NCBI RefSeq assembly: GCF_030409945.1
Contig: NZ_JAUFQV010000028.1
Coordinates: 372,001 to 436,000 of the forward strand
DNA: 64,000 nucleotides
Source: Vibrio tapetis subsp. quintayensis
GTDB lineage: Bacteria; Pseudomonadota; Gammaproteobacteria; Enterobacterales; Vibrionaceae
Direction: 5' to 3'
In this document: piece after piece, positions 47,502 through 58,770 of the stretch
How the letters are laid out: every line of letters begins with the position of its first letter
How positions within the stretch are numbered: the first letter of the stretch is position 1
The notes under the pieces: generated by a model
The model's database searches: none
What the model saw: only the letters and a program-made list of their open reading frames with translations
What the model was told of the DNA's origin: nothing
Translations under genes and position numbers: made by a program

Positions 47502-49724
47502 TTAGCCTAAACGCGTCACCGACATCACATCCTTAACTTGTTCAAGTCGTGTAATGACTCTTGAGAGAACTTCCACATTGGTGACTTCCAAGTTGAAATC
47601 CATCACCGACAGTTGGCGTTTATAGTCTATACGGCTGTTCATGCTCGACACTTTGACCTTTTCACTGGTGAACAAGGCGGTGATGTCTTTAAGTAGGCCG
47701 TTACGCTCTAGCGCTTCAACCCTTAGTGTCAAAATATAAGAACCCACAAAACCACTGCCCCAAACGGTATCAATGATACGCTCTGGTGCGTGCAAATTCA
47801 GTTCGCTTAGTTGTTCACAATCGCTACGGTGAACAGATATACCACGGCCTTGTGTGATATAGCCTTTGATTTGGTCACCAGGTATCGGCTGACAACAACG
47901 AGCAAGGTGCGTCATTAGGTTGTCGACTCCCTCAACGACAACGGCATCTTTGCGCGGGCGACTTTGTACTGTGGGTTTATCTTGTGACTCTTGCAGCTTC
48001 TCTAGCGCCTGTTGATCTTCTTCTTCCGCCGTCGGTTTGTTGACCAAGGCATTGATGTGATTAACCACTTGGTTAATACGAAGATCGCCGCTACCAATAC
48101 CAGCAAACAGCTCATCAGGAGTATTGACGTTGAATCGCTTCAGCGCGTACTGCTCGGCATCTTTAAAGGTAGCACCAATTTTTGCCAATTCAGCTTCAAG
48201 AATATCACGACCCGCTTCGAGGTTTTTCTCTCGGCTTTGCGCTCTAAACCATGCGTTGATTTTTGCACGAGCACGGCCTGAATGTACAAAACCCAGTGAT
48301 GGATTTAACCAATCACGAGATGGATTCGGCTCTTTTTGCGTAATAATTTCAACTTGGTCACCCATAGCCAATTTATGAGTAAACGGAACAATTCTGCCCG
48401 CGACTTTTGTACCAATGCAACGGTGACCGACCATTGAGTGAATATGATAGGCAAAATCGAGCGGCGTTGCGCCCATCGGTAAATCAACCACGTCGCCGCG
48501 AGGGGTAAAGGCATACACACGGTCATCAAATACTTGGCTGCGCAGCTCGTCGAGCATTTCGCCCGAGTCTGACATCTCTTCTTGCCAGTCGAGTAACTTA
48601 CGTAACCAGGTGATTTTTTCGTCGTAACCAGAACGAGCCGTTGATGCCCCCTCTTTGTACTTCCAGTGGGCAGCAACGCCGAGTTCTGATTCTTCATGCA
48701 TCTGCTTAGTACGAATTTGGATTTCGATTGTTTTGCCTTCAGGGCCCAAAATCACCGTGTGGATCGATTGATAGCCATTCGGCTTTGGGTTGGCCACATA
48801 GTCATCAAATTCGCTGGGTAGATGCTTGTATTTAGTATGCACCACACCTAAAGCGGCATAGCAGTCTTGTAGCTGGTCAGCAATAATGCGCACTGCTCGT
48901 ACATCAAAAAGCTCATCGAATGCGAGGCTTTTCTTCTGCATTTTTCGCCAGATGCTGTAAATGTGCTTGGGCCTGCCACTCACTTCAGCATTGATGTTAT
49001 AGGTGTCCATCTCTGACGAGAGATCGGTAACGAAGTCTTCGATGTATTGCTCACGAACAATTCGGCGCTCTGAAAGCTGCTTAGCGATTTGCTTGTAAGT
49101 CGACGATTGTTGATAACGAAATGCGTAATCTTCAATCTCCCACTTAAGTTGGCCTATGCCTAAACGGTTGGCCAATGGCGCATAAATGTTGGCACACTCT
49201 TTTGCCGCAGCTTGGCGCACTTCATCACTTTCATCTTTCACTTCACGCAGATTACAAATACGCTCAGCCAGTTTAATAACGACACAGCGGAAGTCATCAA
49301 CCATCGCCAACAACATGCGACGCACATTATCGACTTGAGAGGAAGCTCCCGAACCGTCTAGTGTTGCGTTGAGTTGGCCGATCGCCGCCATTTCCTCGAC
49401 ACCATCAATCATTTTAACGATTTCATTGCCATGCTTCTCAGTGAGCAGTTCTCGGTCGTAAACCTTGGCAATAACTAAAGGAAATAACTGCGCAGCGATC
49501 AGTGTCGGCTTATCCATGGATAACGTAGTGAGAATCTCGATCATTTCCCGACCACGCCACAATAGCAGCTCAGCATCTTCATGCCCCTCTAGCAGCAATT
49601 CACACTGCTGGTAGACATCCACTAATTTACGGCTGGTTTTGCTGTCTTGATTTAAGCTGACAACCCAGTTTTCTAACTCAAACTCTGTATCTGTAGTTAA
49701 GTGCGCGCTGCGTACTGCGACCAT
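47502..49724 (-). CDS. relA: GTP pyrophosphokinase RelA ((p)ppGpp synthetase I)
   Basis: 740 aa. N-terminal pseudo-hydrolase HD-like domain without the catalytic HD motif. Synthetase domain with GRPKHIYSIWRKMQKK near residue 242 and NPKPNGYQSIHTVILGP near 312. Then TGS (DVVDLPMGATPLDFAYHIHS), a zinc-finger region (ARCCQPIPGDQIKGYITQGR) and a C-terminal ACT domain. On the ribosome it senses uncharged tRNA and makes ppGpp. Confidence 0.98.
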   Translation of the reverse strand: MVAVRSAHLTTDTEFELENWVVSLNQDSKTSRKLVDVYQQCELLLEGHEDAELLLWRGREMIEILTTLSMDKPTLIAAQLFPLVIAKVYDRELLTEKHGNEIVKMIDGVEEMAAIGQLNATLDGSGASSQVDNVRRMLLAMVDDFRCVVIKLAERICNLREVKDESDEVRQAAAKECANIYAPLANRLGIGQLKWEIEDYAFRYQQSSTYKQIAKQLSERRIVREQYIEDFVTDLSSEMDTYNINAEVSGRPKHIYSIWRKMQKKSLAFDELFDVRAVRIIADQLQDCYAALGVVHTKYKHLPSEFDDYVANPKPNGYQSIHTVILGPEGKTIEIQIRTKQMHEESELGVAAHWKYKEGASTARSGYDEKITWLRKLLDWQEEMSDSGEMLDELRSQVFDDRVYAFTPRGDVVDLPMGATPLDFAYHIHSMVGHRCIGTKVAGRIVPFTHKLAMGDQVEIITQKEPNPSRDWLNPSLGFVHSGRARAKINAWFRAQSREKNLEAGRDILEAELAKIGATFKDAEQYALKRFNVNTPDELFAGIGSGDLRINQVVNHINALVNKPTAEEEDQQALEKLQESQDKPTVQSRPRKDAVVVEGVDNLMTHLARCCQPIPGDQIKGYITQGRGISVHRSDCEQLSELNLHAPERIIDTVWGSGFVGSYILTLRVEALERNGLLKDITALFTSEKVKVSSMNSRIDYKRQLSVMDFNLEVTNVEVLSRVITRLEQVKDVMSVTRLG

Positions 49725-49799
49725 GTTTCTTTCCTAGTTTCTAGCAACAGACTAATAGACCACTCCGGGCCTTATGGTTCCCTTATTTTACGGGATTTT

Positions 49800-51116
49800 T
49801 TATTTTTCAAACAGTGCCATGCTCTCTAAATGACTGGTATGAGGAAACATATCCAACATTGCGAGTTTTTTCAGTGTATAGCCCTGTTGTAACAGGCTCT
49901 GACTGTCGCGAGCAAGGGTAGCAGGATTGCACGATACATACACCACGGCTTTGGCGCCTAGCGATGAAATCTGTTCAACAATGCCAGCCGCACCTCCTCT
50001 CGCGGGATCAAGTAAGACTTTATCGAAATGACTTTTAGCCCATACGGCTTGAGTCATGTCTTGTTCTAAATCTGCTTGGTAAAAATGTGCGTTTTCAATC
50101 TGATTTAACTGGGCATTGTGAGTGGCACGTTGCACCATTTCATCTATCCCTTCAACGCCGACCACTTCTTTGCTTTGTTTTGCCAAAGGCAAGCTGAAGT
50201 TACCGATACCACAAAACAGATCCAGTACTCGCTCATCGGTCTTTACGTCTAACCAATTAAGCGCTTGCTCCACCATCGATTGATTAACGGCTTGGTTAAC
50301 TTGAACAAAATTATTCGGCGCAAACGACAAAGGCAAACCCACTTCTTGGTAATACGGTTCGTCACCACAGATAGGGTCTAGCTGCCCTGCTTCTGGCATC
50401 ATATACAGTGTTAATTCGTGCTGTTCGGCAAACTCGACTAGCGATTGATGTTCTTGCGCTTTCAAGTCCGCTAAGTGCCTCAGTACAAGCACAACGCCAC
50501 TATCTGCTAACACCAACTCAAGGTGGCCGAGCTTATCAATCGGTTTAAACCCACTTAATAATTGCTCTAGCTTAGGCAGTAACACGTTTAACTCAGGGGC
50601 CAGTACCATACAGTCGGTAACCGTCACGATTTGCTTGCTCATTTTTTGTCTAAAACCAAACATGAACTGATTGGTTTTCTTATCTCGCTGCATGCTAATA
50701 CGAGCACGGCGACGATAGCCTTCGGCGCGAGAAATGATAGAATCGGTTAACCCGATGGACTCACCAGCAAACTTTCCCATCAACTGAGTCAGGGCTTGTT
50801 GCTTGTTTGCCACTTGCGCCTCGTGTGCCAAATGCTGCATGTTACAGCCCCCACACTCGTTGTAGTAACGACAAGGCGCTTCTACCCGTTGCTCACTGGC
50901 GGTTTTCATTTTGATGAGCTTAGCTTTAGCGTATTTACTTTTTTGTTCAGTAAATTGAATCACTACCTCTTCACCAGGTAAAACACCCTCGATAAACACC
51001 GGTTTTTTATTAACAAAGGCCATCCCAGCGCCGTGATGATCCAACTTTGTTACGGTAACCTGTTGGTGTTTTGTATTAATTTTTGTATTTTTAGTCGGCT
51101 TATAGAAGCGGGCCAT
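49800..51116 (-). CDS. rlmD: 23S rRNA (uracil-1939-C5)-methyltransferase RlmD
   Basis: 438 aa. N-terminal TRAM domain ([20 protein letters not shown]), 4Fe-4S cluster cysteines in [15 protein letters not shown] (with a fourth Cys near residue 164, TDCMVLAP), SAM motif [14 protein letters not shown] near 300, and catalytic Cys in [13 protein letters not shown] near 392. It methylates U1939 of 23S rRNA. Divergent from barA, upstream of relA, as in E. coli. Confidence 0.97.
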   Translation of the reverse strand: MARFYKPTKNTKINTKHQQVTVTKLDHHGAGMAFVNKKPVFIEGVLPGEEVVIQFTEQKSKYAKAKLIKMKTASEQRVEAPCRYYNECGGCNMQHLAHEAQVANKQQALTQLMGKFAGESIGLTDSIISRAEGYRRRARISMQRDKKTNQFMFGFRQKMSKQIVTVTDCMVLAPELNVLLPKLEQLLSGFKPIDKLGHLELVLADSGVVLVLRHLADLKAQEHQSLVEFAEQHELTLYMMPEAGQLDPICGDEPYYQEVGLPLSFAPNNFVQVNQAVNQSMVEQALNWLDVKTDERVLDLFCGIGNFSLPLAKQSKEVVGVEGIDEMVQRATHNAQLNQIENAHFYQADLEQDMTQAVWAKSHFDKVLLDPARGGAAGIVEQISSLGAKAVVYVSCNPATLARDSQSLLQQGYTLKKLAMLDMFPHTSHLESMALFEK

Positions 51117-51306
51117 AGTTATTTGCCTATTTGCTCAAGTGCTTTTCAGAGTATTTTTCTATGGTATCGGCGTTTTCTCCGATAGAGTCACTATTTGACA
51201 CCAGAGAGATTGTCGAATAATACAGACTTTATTAAGCTAGCGGCTTATTTCTATGATTATACTTGTCTGTACGAGTATTTTCCCATATCCAGACAGTAAT
51301 GAGAAC

Positions 51307-54081
51307 ATGACCCGATACGGCTTAAGAGCGCGCGTGATCACTTTAACCTTAGCGCCAACCCTAATTATTGGTCTGCTGCTGAGTGCTTTCTTCACTTCAA
51401 ATCGCTATAACGACTTAGAAAATCAGCTAATTTCGACCGGCCAAAGCATCATAGAACCTTTGGCCATCGCCAGTGAATATGGCATGACTCAGCAAAGTCG
51501 TGAAGCCGTTCGCCGCCTAATTAGTTACGCCCATCGTAAAAACTCTCAAATAGTACGCAGTATTGCGGTATTTGATACCAACCATGAGCTATTTGTTACC
51601 TCGAACTTCCACCCTAATTTTGCGTCATTAACGTTCGATAAAACACGGCCTATTCCACTGCTAAGTACCATTGAGCTGATCGACACCGATCTCATCATTC
51701 GCACTCCCATTTTAGCAGAGGGTCAGTTTTCTTCACCACAAGGTGGCAAAACTGAACTGAACCAAGCATTAGGCTACATTGCGATCGAGCTGGATCTTTC
51801 CGCTTTGCGCCTCCAGCAGTACCAAGAGATCTTTGCCGCGCTTCTGGTGTTGATCTTAGGTCTTGGTTTATCCGGTTTATTTGCTTATCGCTTAATGCAA
51901 GATGTCACTCTTCCGATCACACACATGAAGAACATGGTGGATAGAATTCGCCGAGGCCATTTGGACGTGCGGATTGAGGGAAAAATGCACGGCGAGCTCG
52001 ATGCGCTAAAGAACGGTATCAATGCGATGGCGATGTCGCTGTCGGAATACCATGTAGAGATGCAGCACAGTATCGACCAAGCAACATCGGATTTACGTGA
52101 AACCCTAGAACAGCTAGAAATACAAAACGTTGAATTGGATATTGCGAAGAAACGCGCTCAAGAAGCGGCACGAGTGAAGTCAGAGTTCTTGGCCAACATG
52201 TCCCATGAACTGCGAACACCGCTAAATGGTGTGATTGGCTTTACCCGTCAAATGCTTAAAACACGCCTATCTCCTAGCCAAGAAGATTACTTGGTTACCA
52301 TCGAGCGCTCTGCCAATAACTTACTCAGCATTATTAACGATATCTTGGATTTCTCTAAACTTGAAGCCGGTAAACTTGCACTAGAGAACATCCCATTTGA
52401 ATTCCAAGAATGTCTTGAAGAAGTGGCTGCATTGCAAGCGACAGGTGCGCACGAGAAAGGCTTAGAGCTTACGTTGAAAGTCGACCCTAAAGTACCTGCC
52501 GGCGTAGTTGGCGATCCATTGCGTATTCAACAAATTCTGACCAACTTGGTGGGTAACTCCATCAAATTTACAGAGCGCGGTAACATTGATATTAGCGTTG
52601 AATTACGCTCACAAAAAGACGACATCATCGAATTGCAGTTTATGGTGAGAGATACCGGTATTGGTATTTCGGAACGTCAGCAGTCTCAGCTTTTCCAAGC
52701 GTTTAGCCAAGCAGACGCCAGTATTTCCCGCCGCTATGGTGGCACAGGGCTTGGCCTTGTCATCACTCAGAAACTGGTTGGACAAATGGGGGGAGAAATC
52801 AGCTTAACCAGCCGATTGCATCAGGGTTCAACGTTCTGGTTTACGTTGCGTTTGGCCGCTAGCGATCTACCAATGACACACGATATCGATCTAAGCCAAT
52901 TCCAACAAAAACGTTTACTGCTGGTTGAACCAAACATGCAGGCCGCTTCTGTCATTCAACAGCAATTAAGCCAGCAAGGCTTTATCGTTAACTACCGTTC
53001 GAGTATGCCAGAAAGCATTGAAGCCCATGACTATGCTTTACTGAACTTATCGCCTAACCAAAAATACGACAGCAATACCATTGATAAGTGGCTAAAACAA
53101 GCCCAAAGCATCGCGCCGCAAGTGGTGGTTGGCTTACCAAGTAACGAACTGGCGCTTGCGGAGCGCTTAGTCGCGAATAACAACGTTCAGTGCATTACCA
53201 AGCCGATTTCTCGCCGTAAGCTGCTTAATAGCTTAGCGAAAGATCAGCCTGATGCCATTATGTATGAAGCGGCTATCGAGCCAACGTCTACTCGACTGCC
53301 ACTTAAAATCATGGCCGTTGACGACAACCGAGCTAACCTCAAATTAATTTCAGCGCTACTGTCGGAGCGTGTAGAAGAAGTGGTAACGTGCTCCAATGGT
53401 GAAGAAGCGGTTCAGGCCGCGTTGGAACAAAGTTTTGATATGATCTTGATGGACATCCAAATGCCGAAAATGGATGGAGTAACCGCCTGCCAAGAAATTA
53501 AAAAGATTGAGTTGAATTCGCACACCCCCATCATAGCGGTCACCGCACACGCCATGGTTGGAGAGCGCGACCGATTACTCAAAGCTGGCATGGATGATTA
53601 CCTAACCAAACCAATTGAAGAACACATTTTACAGCAAGTATTGGTTCACTGGAGCCCACAAATTATTGAACATCAGGTTGATCGCGTCGATCTATCCACC
53701 GTGGCTGAAGTTGCGAGTGCACCAGATATGCCTACCGATGTGATCATCGATTGGCAGCAAGCGTTGAAACAAGCCGCAAACAAAGAAGATCTCGCCAAAG
53801 AAATGCTGCAGATGCTGGTGGAATATATTCAAGAGGTCGAAGTGTTTGTTGAGCAAATACTAAATTCAGAGCAAAGCGACAGCGATCAATTGATCCATCA
53901 TATCCACAAACTGCACGGCAGTTGCTCCTACAGCGGCGTTCCAAGATTAAAGCAATTATGCGCTGTCATTGAGAAATCACTGCGTTCTGGTGATGCCATC
54001 GAGGATGTGGAACCTGAGCTATTTGAACTTCAAGACGAAATGGAAAAAGTCATGGCAAGTGCTAAACCTTACCTAGAATAG
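51307..54081 (+). CDS. barA: Hybrid sensor histidine kinase BarA
   Basis: 924 aa from ATG 51307 (MTRYGLRARVITLTLAPTLI), matching the E. coli start; the 18-residue upstream extension is probably untranslated. Two membrane spans (about 9-29 and 175-197) flank a periplasmic domain; HAMP follows; HisKA FLANMSHELRTPLNG near residue 292; HATPase with DTGIGIS and GGTGLGLVIT; a degenerate receiver; a true REC with DMILMDIQMPKMDG; and HPt HHIHKLHGSCSYSG near 865. It activates UvrY (VarA in Vibrio), which drives Csr sRNAs that titrate CsrA, encoded at 23118. Confidence 0.96.
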   Translation: MTRYGLRARVITLTLAPTLIIGLLLSAFFTSNRYNDLENQLISTGQSIIEPLAIASEYGMTQQSREAVRRLISYAHRKNSQIVRSIAVFDTNHELFVTSNFHPNFASLTFDKTRPIPLLSTIELIDTDLIIRTPILAEGQFSSPQGGKTELNQALGYIAIELDLSALRLQQYQEIFAALLVLILGLGLSGLFAYRLMQDVTLPITHMKNMVDRIRRGHLDVRIEGKMHGELDALKNGINAMAMSLSEYHVEMQHSIDQATSDLRETLEQLEIQNVELDIAKKRAQEAARVKSEFLANMSHELRTPLNGVIGFTRQMLKTRLSPSQEDYLVTIERSANNLLSIINDILDFSKLEAGKLALENIPFEFQECLEEVAALQATGAHEKGLELTLKVDPKVPAGVVGDPLRIQQILTNLVGNSIKFTERGNIDISVELRSQKDDIIELQFMVRDTGIGISERQQSQLFQAFSQADASISRRYGGTGLGLVITQKLVGQMGGEISLTSRLHQGSTFWFTLRLAASDLPMTHDIDLSQFQQKRLLLVEPNMQAASVIQQQLSQQGFIVNYRSSMPESIEAHDYALLNLSPNQKYDSNTIDKWLKQAQSIAPQVVVGLPSNELALAERLVANNNVQCITKPISRRKLLNSLAKDQPDAIMYEAAIEPTSTRLPLKIMAVDDNRANLKLISALLSERVEEVVTCSNGEEAVQAALEQSFDMILMDIQMPKMDGVTACQEIKKIELNSHTPIIAVTAHAMVGERDRLLKAGMDDYLTKPIEEHILQQVLVHWSPQIIEHQVDRVDLSTVAEVASAPDMPTDVIIDWQQALKQAANKEDLAKEMLQMLVEYIQEVEVFVEQILNSEQSDSDQLIHHIHKLHGSCSYSGVPRLKQLCAVIEKSLRSGDAIEDVEPELFELQDEMEKVMASAKPYLE

Positions 54082-54132
54082 CACCCGGGCATCATAACAA
54101 GAACACTGCCACTGCCCATGGCACGAAAAAAG

Positions 54133-54168
54133 AAAAGCCCGCCGATATCACTATCAGCGGGCTTTTTG
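54133..54168. terminator. Terminator between barA and acpS
   Basis: Stem AAAAGCCCGC (54133-54142) with GCGGGCTTTT (54157-54166), the loop extended by GATA/TATC pairing; T-run on plus and A-rich side for minus. The fourth convergent junction of the window and the only one without a clear heptamer array. Confidence 0.92.
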
Positions 54169-54219
54169 AATCTATTTTAACTATTACTTTTACCGTCAAA
54201 TTCACTTTCTAGCACCGAG

Positions 54220-54600
54220 CTAGCTTTCGAGAATGACCGTAGCGACTGAGTAATGACGTTCATCGGAGATAGAAAGATGACTGCTCGTCACCCCCATCTC
54301 TAATGCCAACTCTTGAGCTTTGTTTTGTAACGTCAAACAAGGCTTGCCTCTGTCATCGTTTGAAATGACAAAATCATGAAATGTCACACCACAAGCGATA
54401 CCTGTGCCTAGCGCCTTAGAGGCCGCCTCTTTAGCGGCAAATCGTTTGGCCAAAAAGCGACCTTGTTGCTTCAGTTGACTGAATTGCTCATATTCCGAAT
54501 CGGTTAAAATACGCTTGGCAAAGGCGTCTCCGCTTCTTGCTAACGCTTTTTCAACTCGTTCAATTTCAGCTATGTCAGTACCTAGCCCCAAAATAGCCAT
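54220..54600 (-). CDS. acpS: Holo-[acyl-carrier-protein] synthase
   Basis: 126 aa. Metal-binding [16 protein letters not shown] at the start and [19 protein letters not shown] near residue 50. It attaches 4'-phosphopantetheine to ACP. Its ATG overlaps the pdxJ stop by one base. Last gene of the pdxJ-acpS end of the operon, as in E. coli. Confidence 0.98.
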   Translation of the reverse strand: MAILGLGTDIAEIERVEKALARSGDAFAKRILTDSEYEQFSQLKQQGRFLAKRFAAKEAASKALGTGIACGVTFHDFVISNDDRGKPCLTLQNKAQELALEMGVTSSHLSISDERHYSVATVILES

Positions 54601-55331
54601 TAACGACGTGCTTGTTCCAATACGGCTTTCATATCTGCTACCGCTTTGCCTAAGCCATCAAACAATGAACGACCAATAATGGAGTGGCCAATGTTAAGCT
54701 CAAAAATCTCAGGTAAGGCCGCAATCGGTGCTGCGTTATGATAAGTCAAACCATGACCAGCATTCACTTTGATGCCAAGGCTGTCAGCGTAGCTTGCACC
54801 AGCAGCAATTTTTTTCAGCTCATCATTTTGATCAACTTCGTTTTCAGCATCAGCATATTGACCAGTATGAAGTTCAATGTACGGTGCACCACACGCTTTT
54901 GAAGCGTCAATCTGAGCGCGGTCAGCGTCAATAAACAAAGAGACATTAATACCAGCGGCGGTCAGCTTTTCTGTCGCAGCTTTAATCTTGTCCAGTTGAC
55001 CGACGACATCTAAGCCACCTTCTGTTGTTAGCTCTTCACGCTTTTCAGGCACTAAACAAACAAACTCAGGCTGAGTTTTAAGAGCAATCTCGACCATTTC
55101 ATCGGTGACGGCCATCTCTAAGTTCATACGTGTCTGTATGGTTTCTTTTAGAATGCGTACATCGCGATCAGTAATATGACGGCGATCTTCACGTAAATGA
55201 ATGGTAATGCCGTCCGCGCCTGCACGCTCTGCAACTTCAGCTGCATGGACAGGATCTGGGTACTTAGTGCCGCGTGCATTTCGCAATGTGGCTACGTGAT
55301 CAATATTGACGCCTAAAAGGATTGAGCTCAT
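54600..55331 (-). CDS. pdxJ: Pyridoxine 5'-phosphate synthase
   Basis: 243 aa. [20 protein letters not shown] at the N-terminus and [17 protein letters not shown] near residue 43 hold catalytic His residues; [18 protein letters not shown] near 190 binds phosphate. It closes the vitamin B6 ring. Overlaps recO by 4 bases and acpS by one. Confidence 0.98.
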   Translation of the reverse strand: MSSILLGVNIDHVATLRNARGTKYPDPVHAAEVAERAGADGITIHLREDRRHITDRDVRILKETIQTRMNLEMAVTDEMVEIALKTQPEFVCLVPEKREELTTEGGLDVVGQLDKIKAATEKLTAAGINVSLFIDADRAQIDASKACGAPYIELHTGQYADAENEVDQNDELKKIAAGASYADSLGIKVNAGHGLTYHNAAPIAALPEIFELNIGHSIIGRSLFDGLGKAVADMKAVLEQARR

Positions 55332-56047
55332 TTTCCAATACTCCGTGCTCGTAGAACTGGGATAAACAGTTCTCGACTTTTTAATGGTTTACCGCCTAAA
55401 AACGGCTTTAATGCAATTCTGGTAAAGCGCTTTGCCGCTTTAAGCTGCTGTTGAGTCAAAAAGCGGCGTTCACTGATAGCAATCAGTTCATCGCCTAGAA
55501 AGGTGAGATTATCGTTTCTAACGCTCGCAATAAACCCCTTCTGCTCACGATAACGATAAGTCATAGTCGGATCAATAGCTTCGCCCGTTCCGGCGCAATG
55601 TAAAAAATCGACGCCGTAGCCTAATGCTGACAATAGCGCCAGCTCAAATCGACGTAAACCTGGCTCTGGATTGTCGTTTTGAGCAAGTTCAGTGAGTGCT
55701 TGCAGGTAGTCGTGAAATAGGGCTGGATACGGGGTTTCGTTTTCAATCACACGGCCAATTAGCTCGTTTACATACATGGCGGAATAGAGGTTAATGCCCG
55801 AGATAGGCAAACCTAAGCTGATAGGCTCTGCCTGCCTGAGCGTCCGCATAGAGCCTTTGCCAGACCATTTCATCAACAATGGGGTGAATGGCTGTAAAGC
55901 ACCTTTCAAGTTCGAACGCTTGCCTCGCGCTCCTTTTGCCATGACAGACACGCGACCGTACTCTTCGCTGAACACATCGAGTATTAGGCTGGTTTCACTG
56001 TAAGGGCGGCGATGTAAAACAAAGCAACGCTGTAGTCCATCTGACAT
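55328..56047 (-). CDS. recO: DNA repair protein RecO
   Basis: 239 aa. N-terminal OB fold with [20 protein letters not shown] and [17 protein letters not shown]. The middle helical domain carries one Cys (LHCAG) rather than a full zinc finger, as in enterobacterial RecO. It works with RecR to load RecA on SSB-coated gaps. Downstream of era after 60 bases holding a hairpin. Confidence 0.97.
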   Translation of the reverse strand: MSDGLQRCFVLHRRPYSETSLILDVFSEEYGRVSVMAKGARGKRSNLKGALQPFTPLLMKWSGKGSMRTLRQAEPISLGLPISGINLYSAMYVNELIGRVIENETPYPALFHDYLQALTELAQNDNPEPGLRRFELALLSALGYGVDFLHCAGTGEAIDPTMTYRYREQKGFIASVRNDNLTFLGDELIAISERRFLTQQQLKAAKRFTRIALKPFLGGKPLKSRELFIPVLRARSIGK

Positions 56048-56063
56048 GTGTTTTCCAAATACA

Positions 56064-56090
56064 ACAAAGGGAGTCGAAACTCCCTTTGAA
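56064..56090 (-). terminator. Hairpin between era and recO
   Basis: Perfect 9-bp stem AAAGGGAGT (56066-56074) with ACTCCCTTT (56079-56087). On the minus strand the loop is TTCG, an unusually stable tetraloop. Only a weak T-run follows, so it may be a partial terminator or RNA-processing hairpin. Confidence 0.7.
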
Positions 56091-56107
56091 ATTATTGATG
56101 GTGCCGA

Positions 56108-57076
56108 TTATAAATCGTCAATGTAACCTAAGCTACGCAGTGCGCGTTCGTCATCTGCCCAACCTGATTTCACTTTCACCCAAGTTTCTAGGTACACTTT
56201 GCGTTCGAATAGTTCTTCCATATCCAGACGAGCTTCACGGCCGATGATTTTTATTTTCTCACCACCTTTACCGATCACCATTTTCTTCTGACCAAGACGC
56301 TCAACTAAGATAAGCGCATTGATATGAAAACCATCAGTTTCTGGGTTGTAGTCAAAACGCTCAACCTCAACCGTTACTGAATATGGCAGTTCTTCACCGG
56401 TAAATCGCATCAGCTTTTCACGGACAATTTCAGACGCCATAAAACGCTGAGAACGGTCTGTCACATATTCTTCAGGGAAATGATGCGTTGCTTTCGGCAA
56501 ATGTGCACGAACATGCTTACGTAAAACGTCGATGTTAGTATCATGCTTTGCTGAAATTGGCACAACATCAACGAAGTCCATTTTTTCAGTCAGTGCTTGC
56601 ATGTGCATCATTACGTCGTTACGGTCTTTAACGTTATCGACTTTATTCATGCACAGCACTACGGGGAAATTGGCTTTGTTTAACTTGTTAAGCACCATTT
56701 CATCGTCAGCAGTCCAATGCGTACCATCAACTAAGAACAACACTAAGTTCACATCACTTAGTGAGCTGTTTGCAGCGCGGTTCATCAAACGGTTAATTGC
56801 ACGTTTTTCTTCTATATGCAGGCCTGGGGTATCAACAAAGATTGCTTGATAGTCACCTTCTGTCTCAACACCCATAATACGGTGACGAGTGGTTTGCGGC
56901 TTACGTGAAGTAATTGAAATCTTCTGACCAAGCAGTTGGTTTAGCAAGGTTGATTTGCCCACATTAGGGCGACCAACGATTGCTACAAAACCACAATGCT
57001 GATTTTCTGGATCAGTACTTTTTCCTTCACCAGACGCAAAGTACGCATCCAAATCGAATTCGTTATTATCAGACAT
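56108..57076 (-). CDS. era: GTPase Era
   Basis: 322 aa, about 20 longer than E. coli Era because of an N-terminal acidic tail (residues 1-25). G domain with [18 protein letters not shown] near residue 34, DTPGLH and NKVD; the C-terminal KH domain has [20 protein letters not shown]. It binds the 3' end of 16S rRNA in 30S assembly. Overlaps the rnc stop by 8 bases: lepB-rnc-era-recO operon. Confidence 0.98.
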   Translation of the reverse strand: MSDNNEFDLDAYFASGEGKSTDPENQHCGFVAIVGRPNVGKSTLLNQLLGQKISITSRKPQTTRHRIMGVETEGDYQAIFVDTPGLHIEEKRAINRLMNRAANSSLSDVNLVLFLVDGTHWTADDEMVLNKLNKANFPVVLCMNKVDNVKDRNDVMMHMQALTEKMDFVDVVPISAKHDTNIDVLRKHVRAHLPKATHHFPEEYVTDRSQRFMASEIVREKLMRFTGEELPYSVTVEVERFDYNPETDGFHINALILVERLGQKKMVIGKGGEKIKIIGREARLDMEELFERKVYLETWVKVKSGWADDERALRSLGYIDDL

Positions 57077-57746
57077 CTGTCAATAATCCTAATGCCAATT
57101 CAGCGGCCGACTGTTCTGCCTTGCGACGACTGCTGCCTTTACCTATTACAGGCTCATCTGAACCTGCCACTTCACACGCAACCGTAAACTCTTGGTTATG
57201 TGCTTCACCTTTAATCTTAGTCACTTCGTAGACAGGAAGCGGCTTTCTTCGGCCCTGTAAAAACTCTTGTAGACGAGTTTTAGGATCTTTTTGCGAAATA
57301 CCCGGCTCAATGGCATCTAAGCGGGTCTTGTACCACGCTAAAATGACTTGGCGAATCGTCTCGCTATCACTGTCTAAGTATATTGCGCCAATAATGGCTT
57401 CGACTGCATCAGCCAAAATTGAATCACGACGGAATCCGCCACTTTTCAGCTCGCCTGGACCTAATTTTAAGTCGTCTCCAAGTTGAAATTCACGGCCTAA
57501 TTCAGCCAGTGTTTTTCCACGCACAAGTGTTGCGCGCATGCGGCTCATATCACCTTCGTTTACTTTAGGGAAACGGTGATAGAGGTCATCTGCAATGACA
57601 AAACTTAAAATTGAATCGCCCAGAAACTCAAGACGCTCGTTATGTTTACTATTGGCACTACGGTGTGTTAGTGCCAAATCTAGGTGATCGGTATCATTGA
57701 ACTGATAACCGATCCTTCTTTGTAGTTTCGCTATTGGAGTAGTCAT
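57069..57746 (-). CDS. rnc: Ribonuclease III
   Basis: 225 aa from ATG 57746 ([20 protein letters not shown]), matching the family length; the upstream extension to 57842 overlaps lepB and is not typical. Signature [20 protein letters not shown] near residue 38 with catalytic Asp/Glu, and a C-terminal double-stranded RNA-binding domain ([20 protein letters not shown] on). It processes rRNA and many messages, in E. coli including its own leader. Confidence 0.98.
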   Translation of the reverse strand: MTTPIAKLQRRIGYQFNDTDHLDLALTHRSANSKHNERLEFLGDSILSFVIADDLYHRFPKVNEGDMSRMRATLVRGKTLAELGREFQLGDDLKLGPGELKSGGFRRDSILADAVEAIIGAIYLDSDSETIRQVILAWYKTRLDAIEPGISQKDPKTRLQEFLQGRRKPLPVYEVTKIKGEAHNQEFTVACEVAGSDEPVIGKGSSRRKAEQSAAELALGLLTDV

Positions 57747-57756
57747 ACTCTCTCTA

Positions 57757-58656
57757 TTAATTAATGCCACCGATGCGATTAAAGCGTACATCAGTAGGGA
57801 TCCAAGACGGTAATACGCTGCTTGGGTCTCGTTCAAATTCAAAGCTGATCCAAATACCGACCGCCTTGCCGACTAAATTGCCTTCAGGGACAAAACCCCA
57901 GTAACGGCTGTCTGCACTGTTGTCACGGTTATCACCCATAACAAAGTACTGACCTTTAGGTACTACCCATTCTGAAACACCTGGACGAGGCTGATAACGA
58001 TCAACCTGATCTCGTGCTAATGGATGCACCAAAATTTGATGTTCTTGTTCACCAAGCTGCTCATTCATTTGAATCAGCGGAATGCCATTTTGAACAAACG
58101 GACTCTCTTTTACATTGTTCATTGGAACGGGCTTACAGCTATTTTCACCTGCAGACTGAATACATAGTTCCTTGCTAGCATTATATTTCACTGTATCGCC
58201 TGGCAAACCAACAACACGCTTGATGTAATCAATGTTTGGCTGAGGTGGGTATTTAAACACCACGGCGTCACCACGCTCTGGCTTACCCGTTTCAACCAAT
58301 TGTGTACGCCACACAGGGTCTTTAAGACCATATGCGTATTTCTCTACCAAGATAAAATCACCAACAAGTAGCGTTGGCATCATCGAGCTAGATGGAATTT
58401 GAAATGGTTCGTACACAAATGAGCGAAGCACCAATACAAACGCAATCACAGGAAATATAGAAACGCTATTTTCAATCCACCAAGGCTGAGCAACTACTTT
58501 CGCTTGAGTTGCAGCATCAAGACCGTTTGCGGTTTGCGCTTCAACTTGCCCTAACGCTTGTTGGCGTTTCTTTGCCCATACCCATTTCTCTAGTGCCCAA
58601 ACAATGCCAGTAACCAAAGTTACGATCACTAGGATGAGTGAAAATGTATTAGCCAT
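57757..58656 (-). CDS. lepB: Signal peptidase I
   Basis: 299 aa. Two membrane segments (5-22 and 63-80) with a short cytoplasmic loop. Catalytic Ser91 in [13 protein letters not shown] and Lys146 in [12 protein letters not shown]; later [17 protein letters not shown]. It cuts signal peptides from secreted proteins at the outer face of the inner membrane. It follows lepA by 114 bases that contain only a small AT-flanked hairpin. Confidence 0.98.
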   Translation of the reverse strand: MANTFSLILVIVTLVTGIVWALEKWVWAKKRQQALGQVEAQTANGLDAATQAKVVAQPWWIENSVSIFPVIAFVLVLRSFVYEPFQIPSSSMMPTLLVGDFILVEKYAYGLKDPVWRTQLVETGKPERGDAVVFKYPPQPNIDYIKRVVGLPGDTVKYNASKELCIQSAGENSCKPVPMNNVKESPFVQNGIPLIQMNEQLGEQEHQILVHPLARDQVDRYQPRPGVSEWVVPKGQYFVMGDNRDNSADSRYWGFVPEGNLVGKAVGIWISFEFERDPSSVLPSWIPTDVRFNRIGGIN

Positions 58657-58770
58657 TAAAATCCCTTTGCGGTTGAAATTTGGGTTGAATCAATAAAACA
58701 AGAAAGGGCAACTAAGTACCCTTTCCTTGATTGGTTATTTATTGGAGCCTTGAGCCAAGATTAAGTTCTA

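Noticed and set aside
57747..57842. N-terminal extension of ribonuclease III into lepB
   Set aside because: The extra 32 residues are the antisense-free out-of-frame reading of the lepB end and are absent from the family; the ATG at 57746 matches known starts.
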